A DNA stretch of 41,112 nucleotides from CALMEC01 sp964393105 (GTDB lineage: Bacteria; Actinomycetota; Thermoleophilia; Miltoncostaeales; Miltoncostaeaceae), in the NCBI GenBank assembly GCA_964393105.1, contig CAYMSM010000030.1:1-41112 (forward strand). The letters run 5' to 3'. Within the stretch, counting starts at the first letter, position 1, and every line of letters begins with the position of its first letter. Positions 8,564 through 16,277 of the stretch are shown piece after piece. A program made the position numbers and the translations under genes. A model generated the notes under the pieces. It was not told the origin of the DNA. It did no database searches and was given only the letters and a program-made list of their open reading frames with translations.

Positions 8564-8989
8564 ATGATCAACCACCCAACCATCCGACGTGATCTCGCGC
8601 AGATGCGCGTCGACGAGTTCGTGCGCGACGCCGAGCTTGCCCGTCGCGCTCGCTCACTGCGCGACAGCGGTCGGGCCAGGGCGGCCGACGTCATCGTGAT
8701 TCGCGAGGCGGTCCAGGCCGACGAGCCGGCGCTCGCGCAGTTGGCCGAGTTGGCAGGCGAGCCGGTCCTCACCGGTCCGGTCGTGGTGGGCTCCGTCCGC
8801 GGAGTCGTCCGCGCAGCGGTCGCTATGGACGGTCGGGGCCTCGCCGACCTCTTCGTCCCGACCGCGGACGTGATGGACCTGGTGCGTATCCGCGCCCGTC
8901 AGCTCTGCGCAACCTACGGCGACTGCGTCGACGCCGCCCGGTTCAGCCCGCGCCGGCTCATCCACCGCCGAGCAGCGCTGCGGCACTGA
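8564..8989 (+). CDS. Small protein resembling the N-terminal half of GNAT acetyltransferases
   Basis: A 141-residue protein. Residues about 40-100 (VIREAVQADEPALAQLAEL followed by PVVVGSVRGVVRAAVAMDG) resemble the first strand-helix-strand part of GNAT acetyltransferases, but the acetyl-CoA binding loop (Q/RxxGxG/A) is absent and the rest is a helical, Arg-rich tail. Short proteins of this type recur in Thermoleophilia and are probably not acetyltransferases. The ATG at 8564 has GGGAG 9 bases before it; a TTG at 8540 is a weaker alternative. A promoter lies just upstream. Function unknown. Confidence 0.7.
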   Translation: MINHPTIRRDLAQMRVDEFVRDAELARRARSLRDSGRARAADVIVIREAVQADEPALAQLAELAGEPVLTGPVVVGSVRGVVRAAVAMDGRGLADLFVPTADVMDLVRIRARQLCATYGDCVDAARFSPRRLIHRRAALRH

Positions 8990-9103
8990 CGGCGAGGACG
9001 AGGAGGGTGGTGGGCGAGGGGCCGCCACCCTCCGTTCGGGCCTGAGCCCTTGTACGGCCACCCCCGCCCGCCCATGACGCGAGTCGTAAGCTCCGACACC
9101 GAC

Positions 9104-9171
9104 GTGTGCCAAAGCGTCACAGAACTCACTCGTATGATGTAACGATTGGCCGTCGCGCACACGGCCAAATG
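9104..9171. repeat. Duplicated intergenic element, copy 1
   Basis: This copy shares with 36254-36321 the blocks TGTG..CA, CGTCACA, a spacer of exactly 15 bases, ATGTAACGATTGGCCG and, after 9 bases, CGGCCAAATG. The last two blocks form a hairpin (TTGGCCG with CGGCCAA). It sits between two converging genes and touches the stop of ychF, so a terminator role is possible, but conservation extends 30 bases beyond the hairpin. Confidence 0.75.
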
Positions 9172-9175
9172 GCAG

Positions 9176-10252
9176 CTACACGTTGAAGCGGACCTGCATC
9201 ACGTCGCCTTCCTGGACGACGTATTCCTTGCCCTCGATGCGCACCTGCGCATGTTCGCGCGCCCTGGAGAACGACCCGGCTGCGACGAGTTTGTCCCACG
9301 CGACGACCTCGGCCCGGATGAACCCGCGCTCCATGTCGGAGTGGATCTTGCCGGCGGCCTTGTCCGCGGTGGTACCGCGGGTGATCGGCCATGCACGCGC
9401 CTCTGGTGGTCCCGATCCCGTGAAGAACGTGACGAGGTCCAGCAGACGGTACGCGGCGGCGACGACGGCGGGGGCGCCGCGCTCGTCGCCAAGGCCCAGC
9501 TCTGAGGCCAGCTCGGCCGCCTCGTCGGGGTCCATGTCCGCCAGCTCCAGCTCGACGCCGACGGGCAGGGCCATGGCGCGGGCGCCATGTGAGGCCGCGT
9601 GGGCTACGACATCGGTGGGCGGGTCGCCGGGATCGTCGGTGTTGACCAGGTAAAGGACCGGCTTGGCGGTCATCAGGCCCATCTCGACGGCCAGCGCCAC
9701 TGCAGCTGGGTCGGTGGCCGAGCGTGCAGGGCGACCGTCGTCCAGCACGGCGGCCAGCGCTTCGAGCACACCGAGTTCCGCCTTGGCCTGGGCGTCGCCG
9801 GTGCGGGCGGCCTTGGCGGTCTTCTCCTCCCGGCGTCCCAGCAGGTCGCGGTCCGCCATGGCCAGCTCCAGGTCGACGGCCTCTGCGTCGCCGACAGGGT
9901 CGATGCGCTCAAGTGGATGGCCGACCTCGGCGTTGGCAAAGCCGCGCACGACGTGGATCAGCGCGTCAACCTCGCGCAGCCGCCCGAGGGCCTGCCCGCC
10001 CAGGCCCTCGCCGCGGCCGGCGCCGGCGGCGAGGCCCGCGATGTCGACGACCTGCACCTGGGCGCACACCCGGCGCGGGATGTCCTGGATGTCGGCGATC
10101 GCGTCGATCCGCGGGTCCGGCACGTCGGCTGCGCCCTTCCGCGGCTCGCGCGTCGAGTACGGGTAGGCGGCCACCTCCGCCTCGTCACCGGTGATCAGGT
10201 TGAACAGAGCGGTCTTCCCCGAGTTGGCGAGACCGACGAGGCCGAGTTCCAC
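9176..10252 (-). CDS. ychF: Ribosome-associated ATPase YchF (OBG family)
   Basis: A 358-residue P-loop protein of the YchF/Ola1 branch of OBG GTPases, which binds ATP in preference to GTP and associates with ribosomes. It has the G1 loop GLANSGKTALF at the N-terminus, AAYPYSTREP (switch region), VVDIAGLAAGAGRGEGLG (G3), and a loosened G4 motif LVNTDDPG, typical of YchF rather than NKxD. The C-terminal TGS-like domain ends TFFTGSGPPEARAWPI ... YVVQEGDVMQVRFNV, the usual family end. GTG start at 10252 with TAACCT 8 bases upstream (leaderless). Divergent from yqeY with overlapping -10 elements. Confidence 0.95.
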   Translation of the reverse strand: MELGLVGLANSGKTALFNLITGDEAEVAAYPYSTREPRKGAADVPDPRIDAIADIQDIPRRVCAQVQVVDIAGLAAGAGRGEGLGGQALGRLREVDALIHVVRGFANAEVGHPLERIDPVGDAEAVDLELAMADRDLLGRREEKTAKAARTGDAQAKAELGVLEALAAVLDDGRPARSATDPAAVALAVEMGLMTAKPVLYLVNTDDPGDPPTDVVAHAASHGARAMALPVGVELELADMDPDEAAELASELGLGDERGAPAVVAAAYRLLDLVTFFTGSGPPEARAWPITRGTTADKAAGKIHSDMERGFIRAEVVAWDKLVAAGSFSRAREHAQVRIEGKEYVVQEGDVMQVRFNV

Positions 10253-10260
10253 GACGCGGC

Positions 10261-10266
10261 AGGTTA
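10261..10266 (-). promoter_or_regulatory. -10 element of ychF (leaderless)
   Basis: TAACCT on the minus strand ends 8 bases before the GTG at 10252. It overlaps by two bases the plus-strand -10 element of yqeY. Confidence 0.6.
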
Positions 10267-10270
10267 GCCT
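10265..10270 (+). promoter_or_regulatory. -10 element of yqeY
   Basis: TAGCCT; expected start of transcription near 10277, giving a short leader that contains the GGAGG at 10291-10297 region used by the ATG at 10304. Overlaps the ychF -10 element. Confidence 0.45.
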
Positions 10271-10303
10271 ATGCCGCGAACCCCTGATCTCGGAGGCAAA
10301 TGC

Positions 10304-10765
10304 ATGGCAGACGTGACCGCACCCCTGGCGGCCCGGCTCGAAGAGGACATGAAGGCCGCGATGCGCGCCGGCGAGAAGCAGCGCCTGGGTGTGATCCGTC
10401 GGGCTCGCGCGGCGATCAAGAACGCCGAGATCGCCGCCCGCGAGCCGTTGGACGAGGCCGGTGTCGAGAAGACCCTCCGTAGCATGGTCAAGCAGCACCG
10501 CGAGTCGATCGAGCAGTACTCAGCCGCCGGTCGCGTGGACCTGGCCGATGTCGAGCGCGCCGAGCTCGCGATCCTCGACGAATACCTGCCGCGACAGCTC
10601 GACGCCTCGGCCATCGAGCCGGTCGTCGCCGCGACCATCGCCGAGCTGGGTGCGACGAGCCCCAAGGACATGGGCGCTGTCATGAAGGCGTCGATGGCCA
10701 AGCTCGGCGGCGACGCCGACGGCAAAGAGGTCAGCGCGATCGTCAAACGCCTGCTGGAGGGGTGA
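10304..10765 (+). CDS. GatB/YqeY domain protein
   Basis: A 153-residue stand-alone YqeY protein, related to the C-terminal tRNA-binding helical domain of GatB, the subunit of the tRNA-dependent amidotransferase. Typical motifs are LEEDMKAAMRAGEKQRLGVIR near the start, QHRESIEQY in the middle and the final helical part with TSPKDMGAVMKA and KEVSAIVKRLL. Its own role is unclear; binding to tRNA or to an amidotransferase is assumed. ATG at 10304 with GGAGG 7 bases upstream, preferred to a GTG-type start at 10271. The stop overlaps the next reading frame, indicating coupling with the PPOX-like gene. Confidence 0.9.
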   Translation: MADVTAPLAARLEEDMKAAMRAGEKQRLGVIRRARAAIKNAEIAAREPLDEAGVEKTLRSMVKQHRESIEQYSAAGRVDLADVERAELAILDEYLPRQLDASAIEPVVAATIAELGATSPKDMGAVMKASMAKLGGDADGKEVSAIVKRLLEG

Positions 10766-10773
10766 TCTCAGCG

Positions 10774-11250
10774 GTGGCGTCGTGGGCTGACATCGAGGCG
10801 AGCGAACCCGAGCTCGCCAACGACGCGAAGGGGTTGATGGAGCAGCGCGTCCACAAGACGATCGCGACGCTGCGCCCCGACGGTTCGCCGCGCATCAGTG
10901 GCATCGAGGCGCGGTTCATCGACGGCGAGCTGTCGTTCGGGTCGATGCCGAACTCGCCCAAGGCGCGCGACCTCGCCGCCGATCCACGATTCGCACTACA
11001 CAGCGGATCGCACGAGCCGGACATCTGGACGGGTGACTCCAAGTTCGCGGGCACGGTCATCGAGGTGACGGACCCTGACATCAAGCAGGCCTACGTCGCC
11101 GCGGCCGGCTCGGCCCCGCCCGGTGACTTCCACCTCTACAAGACCGACCTCACCGAGGTTGTCACGATCCGTCTGGGCGACCCACCCGACCACCTTGTCG
11201 TCCGCCGCTGGACCCCGGGCCACGGCGTTCGCATGTCAAAGCTTCGCTGA
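10774..11250 (+). CDS. Pyridoxamine 5'-phosphate oxidase-fold protein
   Basis: A 158-residue flavin-binding split-barrel protein (PPOX class). The motif HKTIATLRPDGSPRISGIEA is the usual first two strands that bind FMN or F420, followed by GELSFGSMPNSPKARDLAADPR and FALHSG. Such proteins are flavin or F420 reductases or heme-binding relatives; the substrate cannot be told. I chose the GTG at 10774 because it gives the usual family start (ASWADIEA); the GTG at 10762 overlaps the yqeY stop but lies only one base from GGAGG. Either way the gene is coupled to yqeY. Confidence 0.8.
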   Translation: MASWADIEASEPELANDAKGLMEQRVHKTIATLRPDGSPRISGIEARFIDGELSFGSMPNSPKARDLAADPRFALHSGSHEPDIWTGDSKFAGTVIEVTDPDIKQAYVAAAGSAPPGDFHLYKTDLTEVVTIRLGDPPDHLVVRRWTPGHGVRMSKLR

Positions 11251-11386
11251 GGCCGCCAGCGATGGTGACCGCAGGCCTGGAACGTGCAGAGACAAATGGG
11301 CTCGTTCGAATGAGACGGATCGTCGATGCTCGTGACGCGAGATCCAGACCTGGCGGAACTCGGGGCTGCGACGATCTGGGAGCTCG

Positions 11387-11614
11387 CTACGAGCCTCCGA
11401 AGCCGACGCGGGAGGGCTCGCCCGGCACCAGGCGGATGTAGACGAGCTCACCCGTGTTGAGCCAGTGGGTGCCCTCCTCGGCCTCGACCGACCGCCACTC
11501 GCCGTTTCCGTCGCCAAGGCCGGCAGCGAGGTTCTGCGCGGCCTGCTCCTCGATCGTCAAGCGCAGGATGGTGCCGCCCTCGAACCCCATCTCGACGCGT
11601 CGTCCGGCCGCCAT
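11387..11614 (-). CDS. Small conserved-looking protein
   Basis: A 75-residue acidic protein of alternating strands (MGFEGGTILRLTIEEQAA, THWLNTGELVYIRLVPG) with no signal peptide. It starts inside the stop codon of the radical SAM gene (TGATG), so the two are translated together. The fold looks like a small beta barrel; I do not recognise a family. Similar small proteins ending in a strand such as VYIRLVPGEPSRVGF are common in actinobacteria without known role. Confidence 0.7.
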   Translation of the reverse strand: MAAGRRVEMGFEGGTILRLTIEEQAAQNLAAGLGDGNGEWRSVEAEEGTHWLNTGELVYIRLVPGEPSRVGFGGS

Positions 11615-13248
11615 CAGTTGGCCTGAAGGATGGGGAGGGTCTTGGCTCGCTCGGTCGGCGGGGTCCACGCGGGCAGGCGTTTGATGATGTCGACGTGCTT
11701 CATCGACTCGATCTGGTCGGTGAACTTCAGGAGCTGGCCGCGGCCGTACTTGCGGAACGCCGCGACGCCGAACGCCTCGTAGACGAACCGCAGGGCGCGC
11801 GGTGACAGGTTGCGCCTGATGATGCGGAACGCATCGGGGCCTCTGCCGATCACGGCGAGCGTCAGGACCTTGGGCAGGCGCACGGTACAGCGCCACTCGC
11901 GGGCGAACAGGCCGACGATGCGAAGCAGGTTCTTGCCGATCTCGCGGTTGAACATCCGCACCCAACCCTGTGAGGAGTAGAAGCGCAGCATGCCCCGCCA
12001 GGTCTCCATCTGCAGCTGGTAGGGCGTCATGAGCTTGGGCGTGATGATGCAATGGTGGCCGTCGTACAGGGAGTAGTCCTCGGTCAGGACGCGCCCGTCC
12101 TGGCGCATGCCGTGGTCGAACGCAGTACCGGGAAGCGTGGTCAGCATCATCATCTGCAGCGTGTCGACCTTGTGCTCGATCGCGAAGTCGATCGTTGCGC
12201 GAACGGTCTCGGGCGTGTCGGTGTCTGCGCCGACGACGAACATCCCGTGCACCCGGATGCCGTAGTCGTGCAGCAGCTTGATCGAGCTCGTGATGTGCTC
12301 GACCTTCTGCTTCTTGTTGTAGGCGTCCAGGCCCTCCTGGGTGATGCTCTCGAACCCGACGTACACCATGTAGCAACCTGAATCGCGCATCAGACCGAGC
12401 AGCTCGTGGTCGGGCTCGAGCGTGGTCTTGGACTTGTAGATGGAGTCGGCACGGATCTGGGCGGTCCACATCGGCGTGATCTTCTCGTCGAGCATCGCGC
12501 GGAACAGCGCCTTGGACTGCTTCTTGTCAACGATGAAGATGTCGTCGTAGAAGAACACGCTCTGCGCATCGGCCAGGCGCAGCTCGCGCATCACGTTCTC
12601 GACCGACCGGCTACGCAGCTTGCGTCCGAACATCTTGATCACCGAGCAGAAGTTGCAGTCATACGGGCAGCCCCACTTCATCATGATGGGGTAGGTCTGC
12701 ATCCGCTCGCGACCCTCCAGCAGATGAAACGCGGGGAACGGCAGTGCGTCCAGGTCTTCGCTCGAAGCCGGGGGCGCCTCGGGGTTGTTGATCTGCTGCC
12801 CGTCGCCGTCCAACCACGAGAGACCGAGGATCGCGTGCAACTCGTCCCGTGCGCCGCCGCGCGTGAACCAGTCGACAAGCTGGACGAAGCCCACGTGCCC
12901 CTCGCGGCGGATGACGTAGTCGGTGTGCTTGAGCGCCTCGTGCGCCATGAACGTCACGTGCGAGCCGCCCAGCACCACCGGGATGCCCTTGGCCCGCAAC
13001 CGTTCGGAGTACGCGTAGCCCTCCAGCGTCGTGTTGGTGGTGGTCGAGATGCAGACCAAGTCCGCTGACTCGACGTCGTCCCAGTCCACCTCCGCGCCCG
13101 CGATGAGCTCGCAGTAGATCCATTGGTCGGTATCAGGGTGGCGCTCTGAGATGCACGCCGCGAGCAGCGGCAACCCGAGCTTGGGGAGGTTCGCGATCTC
13201 GTAGATCGTCGCCCCGCGCGGCTTCGGCTCGATGTATCGGATCTTCAT
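11614..13248 (-). CDS. B12-binding domain radical SAM protein
   Basis: A 544-residue protein with an N-terminal cobalamin-binding-like Rossmann domain (residues about 5-140; IYEIANLPKLGLPLLAAC, VVLGGSHVTFMAHEAL) and a radical SAM domain whose CxxxCxxC cluster motif is CPYDCNFCSV near residue 200. The SPASM-less C-terminus is helical and basic. This is the architecture of class B (BchE/hopanoid-type) enzymes, which use cobalamin or simply the S-adenosylmethionine radical; hopanoid or lipid modification is a possibility but not shown. ATG at 13248, 20 bases after the stop of mce. It lies in an operon with mce and the small downstream gene; mce belongs to a B12-dependent pathway. Confidence 0.88.
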   Translation of the reverse strand: MKIRYIEPKPRGATIYEIANLPKLGLPLLAACISERHPDTDQWIYCELIAGAEVDWDDVESADLVCISTTTNTTLEGYAYSERLRAKGIPVVLGGSHVTFMAHEALKHTDYVIRREGHVGFVQLVDWFTRGGARDELHAILGLSWLDGDGQQINNPEAPPASSEDLDALPFPAFHLLEGRERMQTYPIMMKWGCPYDCNFCSVIKMFGRKLRSRSVENVMRELRLADAQSVFFYDDIFIVDKKQSKALFRAMLDEKITPMWTAQIRADSIYKSKTTLEPDHELLGLMRDSGCYMVYVGFESITQEGLDAYNKKQKVEHITSSIKLLHDYGIRVHGMFVVGADTDTPETVRATIDFAIEHKVDTLQMMMLTTLPGTAFDHGMRQDGRVLTEDYSLYDGHHCIITPKLMTPYQLQMETWRGMLRFYSSQGWVRMFNREIGKNLLRIVGLFAREWRCTVRLPKVLTLAVIGRGPDAFRIIRRNLSPRALRFVYEAFGVAAFRKYGRGQLLKFTDQIESMKHVDIIKRLPAWTPPTERAKTLPILQAN

Positions 13249-13268
13249 GGCTCGGTAACTCCGGTGTG

Positions 13269-13673
13269 TCAGTGGGATTGAACGAGCTCGGTCAGGACGC
13301 CTCCGCTCGCGCGTGGGTGGATGAACGCGATCATATGACCACCCAGGCCGCGGCGTGGATGGTCGTCGATCAGCTCCGCGCCGCCGTGGCGCAGCTCGGC
13401 GAGCGCGGCCGGGAGGTCGTCGACTTCGAACGCGACGTGGTGCAGGCCTGGTCCATGCCGTTCCAGGAACCTGGCGACCCCGCACTCGGGGTCAACCGGC
13501 TGGATCAGCTCGACGTGGCTCGTTCCGGCGCCGAGGCTGACGGCCTCGACCCCTTGGTCATCGAGCCGTTCGCGTACCTCGACGGTCATGCCGTACCGGT
13601 CGGTGTAGACCGCGAGAGCCGTGTCGATGTCCTCGACCGCGTACGCGACGTGGTGGATTCGGTCCAAACGCAC
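13269..13673 (-). CDS. mce: Methylmalonyl-CoA epimerase
   Basis: A 134-residue vicinal-oxygen-chelate protein made of two beta-alpha-beta-beta-beta modules. The metal ligands are visible: His in RIHHVAYAV, Glu/His in SHVELIQPV, His in GLHHVAFEV and Glu in GGVLTELVQ. These and the length match methylmalonyl-CoA epimerase, which interconverts the R and S forms before the B12-dependent mutase in propionate breakdown. The mutase is not in the window. The GTG at 13673 follows TAGACT by 6 bases (leaderless). It leads the operon with the radical SAM gene. Confidence 0.9.
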   Translation of the reverse strand: MRLDRIHHVAYAVEDIDTALAVYTDRYGMTVEVRERLDDQGVEAVSLGAGTSHVELIQPVDPECGVARFLERHGPGLHHVAFEVDDLPAALAELRHGGAELIDDHPRRGLGGHMIAFIHPRASGGVLTELVQSH

Positions 13674-13679
13674 GCGGCG

Positions 13680-13685
13680 AGTCTA
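13680..13685 (-). promoter_or_regulatory. -10 element of mce (leaderless)
   Basis: TAGACT on the minus strand ends 6 bases before the GTG at 13673; no Shine-Dalgarno sequence is present. Confidence 0.6.
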
Positions 13686-13741
13686 GCGTCCATCGCGCGT
13701 TTGCGGGGTGGCCCGACGGTGTGCTCCGCGATCCGGGAGGC

Positions 13742-14893
13742 TCAGCCCTTCTTGCTGCTCGAACTGTCGTCCGAGTCCGGCACGTCGGGGGCGTCAGGCG
13801 TGTCCTGGCTTTGCTCCACCTTGGGTGCGTCGTCCGCGTCGGACGGCGATGCGGTCTTGCCTGAGCCGCTGCCCTTCCCGCTTGGGCTCCCTGATCCTTC
13901 GGCGTCATCGTCGCCGCCGCTGCCGGACGGGCCCGATCCCGACGTCGTACCGCGGCGGTTCGTGCCCGAATCGCCCTCGTCGTCATCATCGTCGCCGCCA
14001 CTGCCTGGGCCGCTGTTGCTGTCGTCGCCGTCGTCGTCGTCTGACCCGCGCTTGCCCTTGCCGGAGTCGGAGCCTGGCCCCGAGTTCGCCGAGGGGCCCT
14101 TGTTGGCGCTGACCGCCCAGGTCGGCGTCGCGGCGTCGTCGACGTCTTCGGATGTGGTCGACGTGTGCACGAACTGAACGGCGTGGGCCGATGGGGTGCG
14201 GTCGACAGTCGGAGCGATGGCGCTGCCACCGACCATCGCGGCGGCCACGATGCCGGCGACCGGCAAGGCGCGCCCGATGGGAGCGCCCGGGGGAAGGTTT
14301 GTGATGGTGACGGCGAGGGCCGGGTCGCTCACCCGCAGCGCGAGCGGTGCAAGGCCGATGGGGATGAGACCCCACGCGACAGCGCGGCCGTTGCGCAGGC
14401 GTCTGCGTGCGCGAAACAGCGCCTGGTGGATCGCGTTTGGCGTGGTGCCGAGTTCGGTGGCGATCGCCTGCGCACCGATGCCGGCCTGGTCCATCTCGAG
14501 GGCCTTGCGCTCACGGGGCGGCAGAGCGGCCATGCTGCGGAGCGCGTCGTCGATCTCTTCGCGCTGCTCGACCAGGCCCGCGGTGTCGTCCAAAGCCGCC
14601 GTTCCGAGGATCGCGGTGTCGGCGACCGGGTCGGCGCGACGCGCGACGTTGCGACGTTCGTCGATCGCCAGGTTCCGGACGACCCGGAAGAGCCACGGGC
14701 GGGCGGCGGCGGGGGCCTGGTCGGATGCGGCCAGGCCGAGCAACCGCAGGTAGGCCTCCTGGACGACGTCCTCGGCTGTGTCGGATCGGTCGCCCAGCAC
14801 GCGGCGCGCGTACATAACGAGGTCCGAGTGGTGCGCCCAGGACTGGCTGGCTCCACCGAACGTGCTCTCACTCCGATCTGACTCGCTGCTCAA
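13742..14893 (-). CDS. ECF sigma factor with membrane segment and acidic tail
   Basis: A 383-residue protein. Residues 20-90 are sigma region 2 (SDLVMYARRVLGD, AEDVVQEAYLRLLGL, RPWLFRVVRNLAIDERR) and 115-168 are region 4 (LPPRERKALEMDQAGIGAQA then NAIHQALFRARRRLRNG). Normal ECF factors end here. This one adds hydrophobic segments (WGLIPIGLAPLALRV at about 172 and VAGIVAAAMVGGSAIA at about 212), then 150 residues of Asp, Ser, Gly and Pro ending DDSSSSKKG. It is probably tethered to the membrane with the tail outside, as in ECF groups with C-terminal extensions. TTG start with AAGGG upstream. A perfect palindrome lies 59 bases before the start. No separate anti-sigma gene is adjacent. Confidence 0.85.
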   Translation of the reverse strand: MSSESDRSESTFGGASQSWAHHSDLVMYARRVLGDRSDTAEDVVQEAYLRLLGLAASDQAPAAARPWLFRVVRNLAIDERRNVARRADPVADTAILGTAALDDTAGLVEQREEIDDALRSMAALPPRERKALEMDQAGIGAQAIATELGTTPNAIHQALFRARRRLRNGRAVAWGLIPIGLAPLALRVSDPALAVTITNLPPGAPIGRALPVAGIVAAAMVGGSAIAPTVDRTPSAHAVQFVHTSTTSEDVDDAATPTWAVSANKGPSANSGPGSDSGKGKRGSDDDDGDDSNSGPGSGGDDDDDEGDSGTNRRGTTSGSGPSGSGGDDDAEGSGSPSGKGSGSGKTASPSDADDAPKVEQSQDTPDAPDVPDSDDSSSSKKG

Positions 14894-14951
14894 CTGCGCC
14901 CTTCGGTTTGTCCATCAAGACCACGCCGGGCAAGACGAATACTTACGACCC

Positions 14952-14971
14952 TTCGTACGACAACGTACGAA
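14952..14971 (-). promoter_or_regulatory. Palindromic operator upstream of the ECF gene
   Basis: TTCGTACG at 14952-14959 and CGTACGAA at 14964-14971 form an exact 8-4-8 dyad, 59 bases upstream of the sigma factor start and in its likely promoter region. No matching -35/-10 pair is clear. The shape suits a dimeric repressor. Confidence 0.6.
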
Positions 14972-15027
14972 ACTGCAAAGCCTTCATGTGCAGGGTAGCG
15001 CGACACGGCCCTGAGCGTCGGCGGGGC

Positions 15028-15471
15028 TCATCCCACGGCGGAGCCCGCGCCGTCGAAGCTGCGGGCGAGGCCGGTCAGCGCGCCGCTCCACATCTGGGCT
15101 TGCGTCTTCTCGGGGAAGGTCAACCGGTAGGTGAATCCCAGGGCCCCGCGGGATTCCGAGGTGAGCGTGACAAGGGTCCCGTCCGCGTGGGGCGCGAGGG
15201 TCGTCACCGTCGGGGCGCGCATCCCCAATGCACGCGTCTCCCATGCGAGTCGTCGCGGCGCGTCGAGATCGGTCAGCGCCGGGGCGGTCCAAAACGTGCG
15301 GCCGCGGGGAAGTCGCATCTCGAGCCGCAGGCGTTGCCCCTCCTCGAGCGGGGAGCGGACCTCGGTCGAGACGCATGCCGGGTTCCATTCCGGCCAGCGC
15401 TCGATGTCGCTCAGGCGCGACCAGACCGCTGCGGGCTCGGCGCCGACCACCACGGTGACCGTGTAGCTCAG
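15028..15471 (-). CDS. SRPBCC (START-like) family protein, probable CTG start
   Basis: A 147-residue polyketide cyclase/dehydrase type SRPBCC protein: the family opening VWSRLSDIERWPEWNP near residue 20, a middle PTVTTLAPHADGTLVTLTSE and the final helix TGLARSFDGAG. These proteins hold hydrophobic ligands in a deep pocket; the ligand is unknown. The first strand of the fold (SYTVTVVVGAEPAAVW) lies before any ATG, GTG or TTG. A CTG at 15471, overlapping the DUF1385 stop (CTGA) and preceded by GGAG at 8 bases, gives a complete domain. The next normal start is GTG at 15453, which would clip the strand. Last gene of the thyX operon. Confidence 0.72.
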   Translation of the reverse strand: MSYTVTVVVGAEPAAVWSRLSDIERWPEWNPACVSTEVRSPLEEGQRLRLEMRLPRGRTFWTAPALTDLDAPRRLAWETRALGMRAPTVTTLAPHADGTLVTLTSESRGALGFTYRLTFPEKTQAQMWSGALTGLARSFDGAGSAVG

Positions 15472-16277
15472 CCCACGCGCTCCAGGCGCAGGATCTCGTC
15501 CATTGCGGCCCGGCCGACCGCGAGATCCTCTGGACCGGGCTCGATCGTGGCCAGGTGGGCCTGCAGGGCATGTCCCACGCCGTGGACGAACCGCGCGACG
15601 GGATGGTCGGGGCGGCGCGTGGCAAACGAGAACAACTCGACGGCGACGCCGACGCTCACCGCGGTGGCACCCAAGCGCACGGCGGACGAGGGCCGACGGA
15701 CCACGGTGCGCACCGCGGAGTTGCAGATGACCGTTGCGACCATCAGCGGCAGCACCAGGTTGCTTCCGCAACGCGGGTGTTCCTTGGCGTGTGCGGCGGC
15801 GTTGGCGACCTCGGCCGCGCCTCCGTTCTCGTAGGCCGCGATGCTCTTGTGCTCGACCCCGTGCCAAATGGCGGCGTCCGACGCGCGCAGCGCGACCAGT
15901 GCCGGCATGAGCCCGGCGACGGCGCCCAGCACCTCCTGGCCGACGATCGAGCGCACGCGACGCCGAGCGAGCGCCGTGGCGGCGGTTGAGCCCAGCATCG
16001 CGACGATGACCGTCGCGTTCTCCATTGCCAGACGTGCGCCGGGCGTGTCGCGTCGTGCCGCCGGAACCACTGCGAAGGCCTCGGCCATGCGGAGCACCCC
16101 GCGCACTAGCGGGATCGCGGCGAGAGGGCCGCGGGCAAACCGGGGCTTGCGTCCGGATGCGACGATGACCTGGCCCTCGGGGTTGCGAATCGCCGCAGCC
16201 CAGTGGGTCGGCCCATGGACCAGGAGCCCGTTTGCGAGCGCCATCCCTCCCAGCCGCGGATGGTTGTCGTCGCTCAC
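15468..16277 (-). CDS. DUF1385 membrane protein
   Basis: A 269-residue full-length DUF1385 (YqhQ-like) protein. The family features are GGMALANGLLVHGP at the N-terminus, GVEHKSIAAYENGG in the middle and AKEHPRCGSNLVLPLMV, with two or three membrane helices around the latter and near residues 95-130. Its biochemical function is unknown. The GTG start at 16277 overlaps the thyX stop (GTGA), and its stop overlaps the start of the SRPBCC gene, so all three genes form one coupled operon. A link to ThyX activity is not established. Confidence 0.9.
   Translation of the reverse strand: MSDDNHPRLGGMALANGLLVHGPTHWAAAIRNPEGQVIVASGRKPRFARGPLAAIPLVRGVLRMAEAFAVVPAARRDTPGARLAMENATVIVAMLGSTAATALARRRVRSIVGQEVLGAVAGLMPALVALRASDAAIWHGVEHKSIAAYENGGAAEVANAAAHAKEHPRCGSNLVLPLMVATVICNSAVRTVVRRPSSAVRLGATAVSVGVAVELFSFATRRPDHPVARFVHGVGHALQAHLATIEPGPEDLAVGRAAMDEILRLERVG

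Noticed and set aside
11387..12469. Minus-strand frame of 360 codons
   Set aside because: Only its last 75 codons (11387-11614) are a gene; the rest is an out-of-frame reading of the radical SAM gene.
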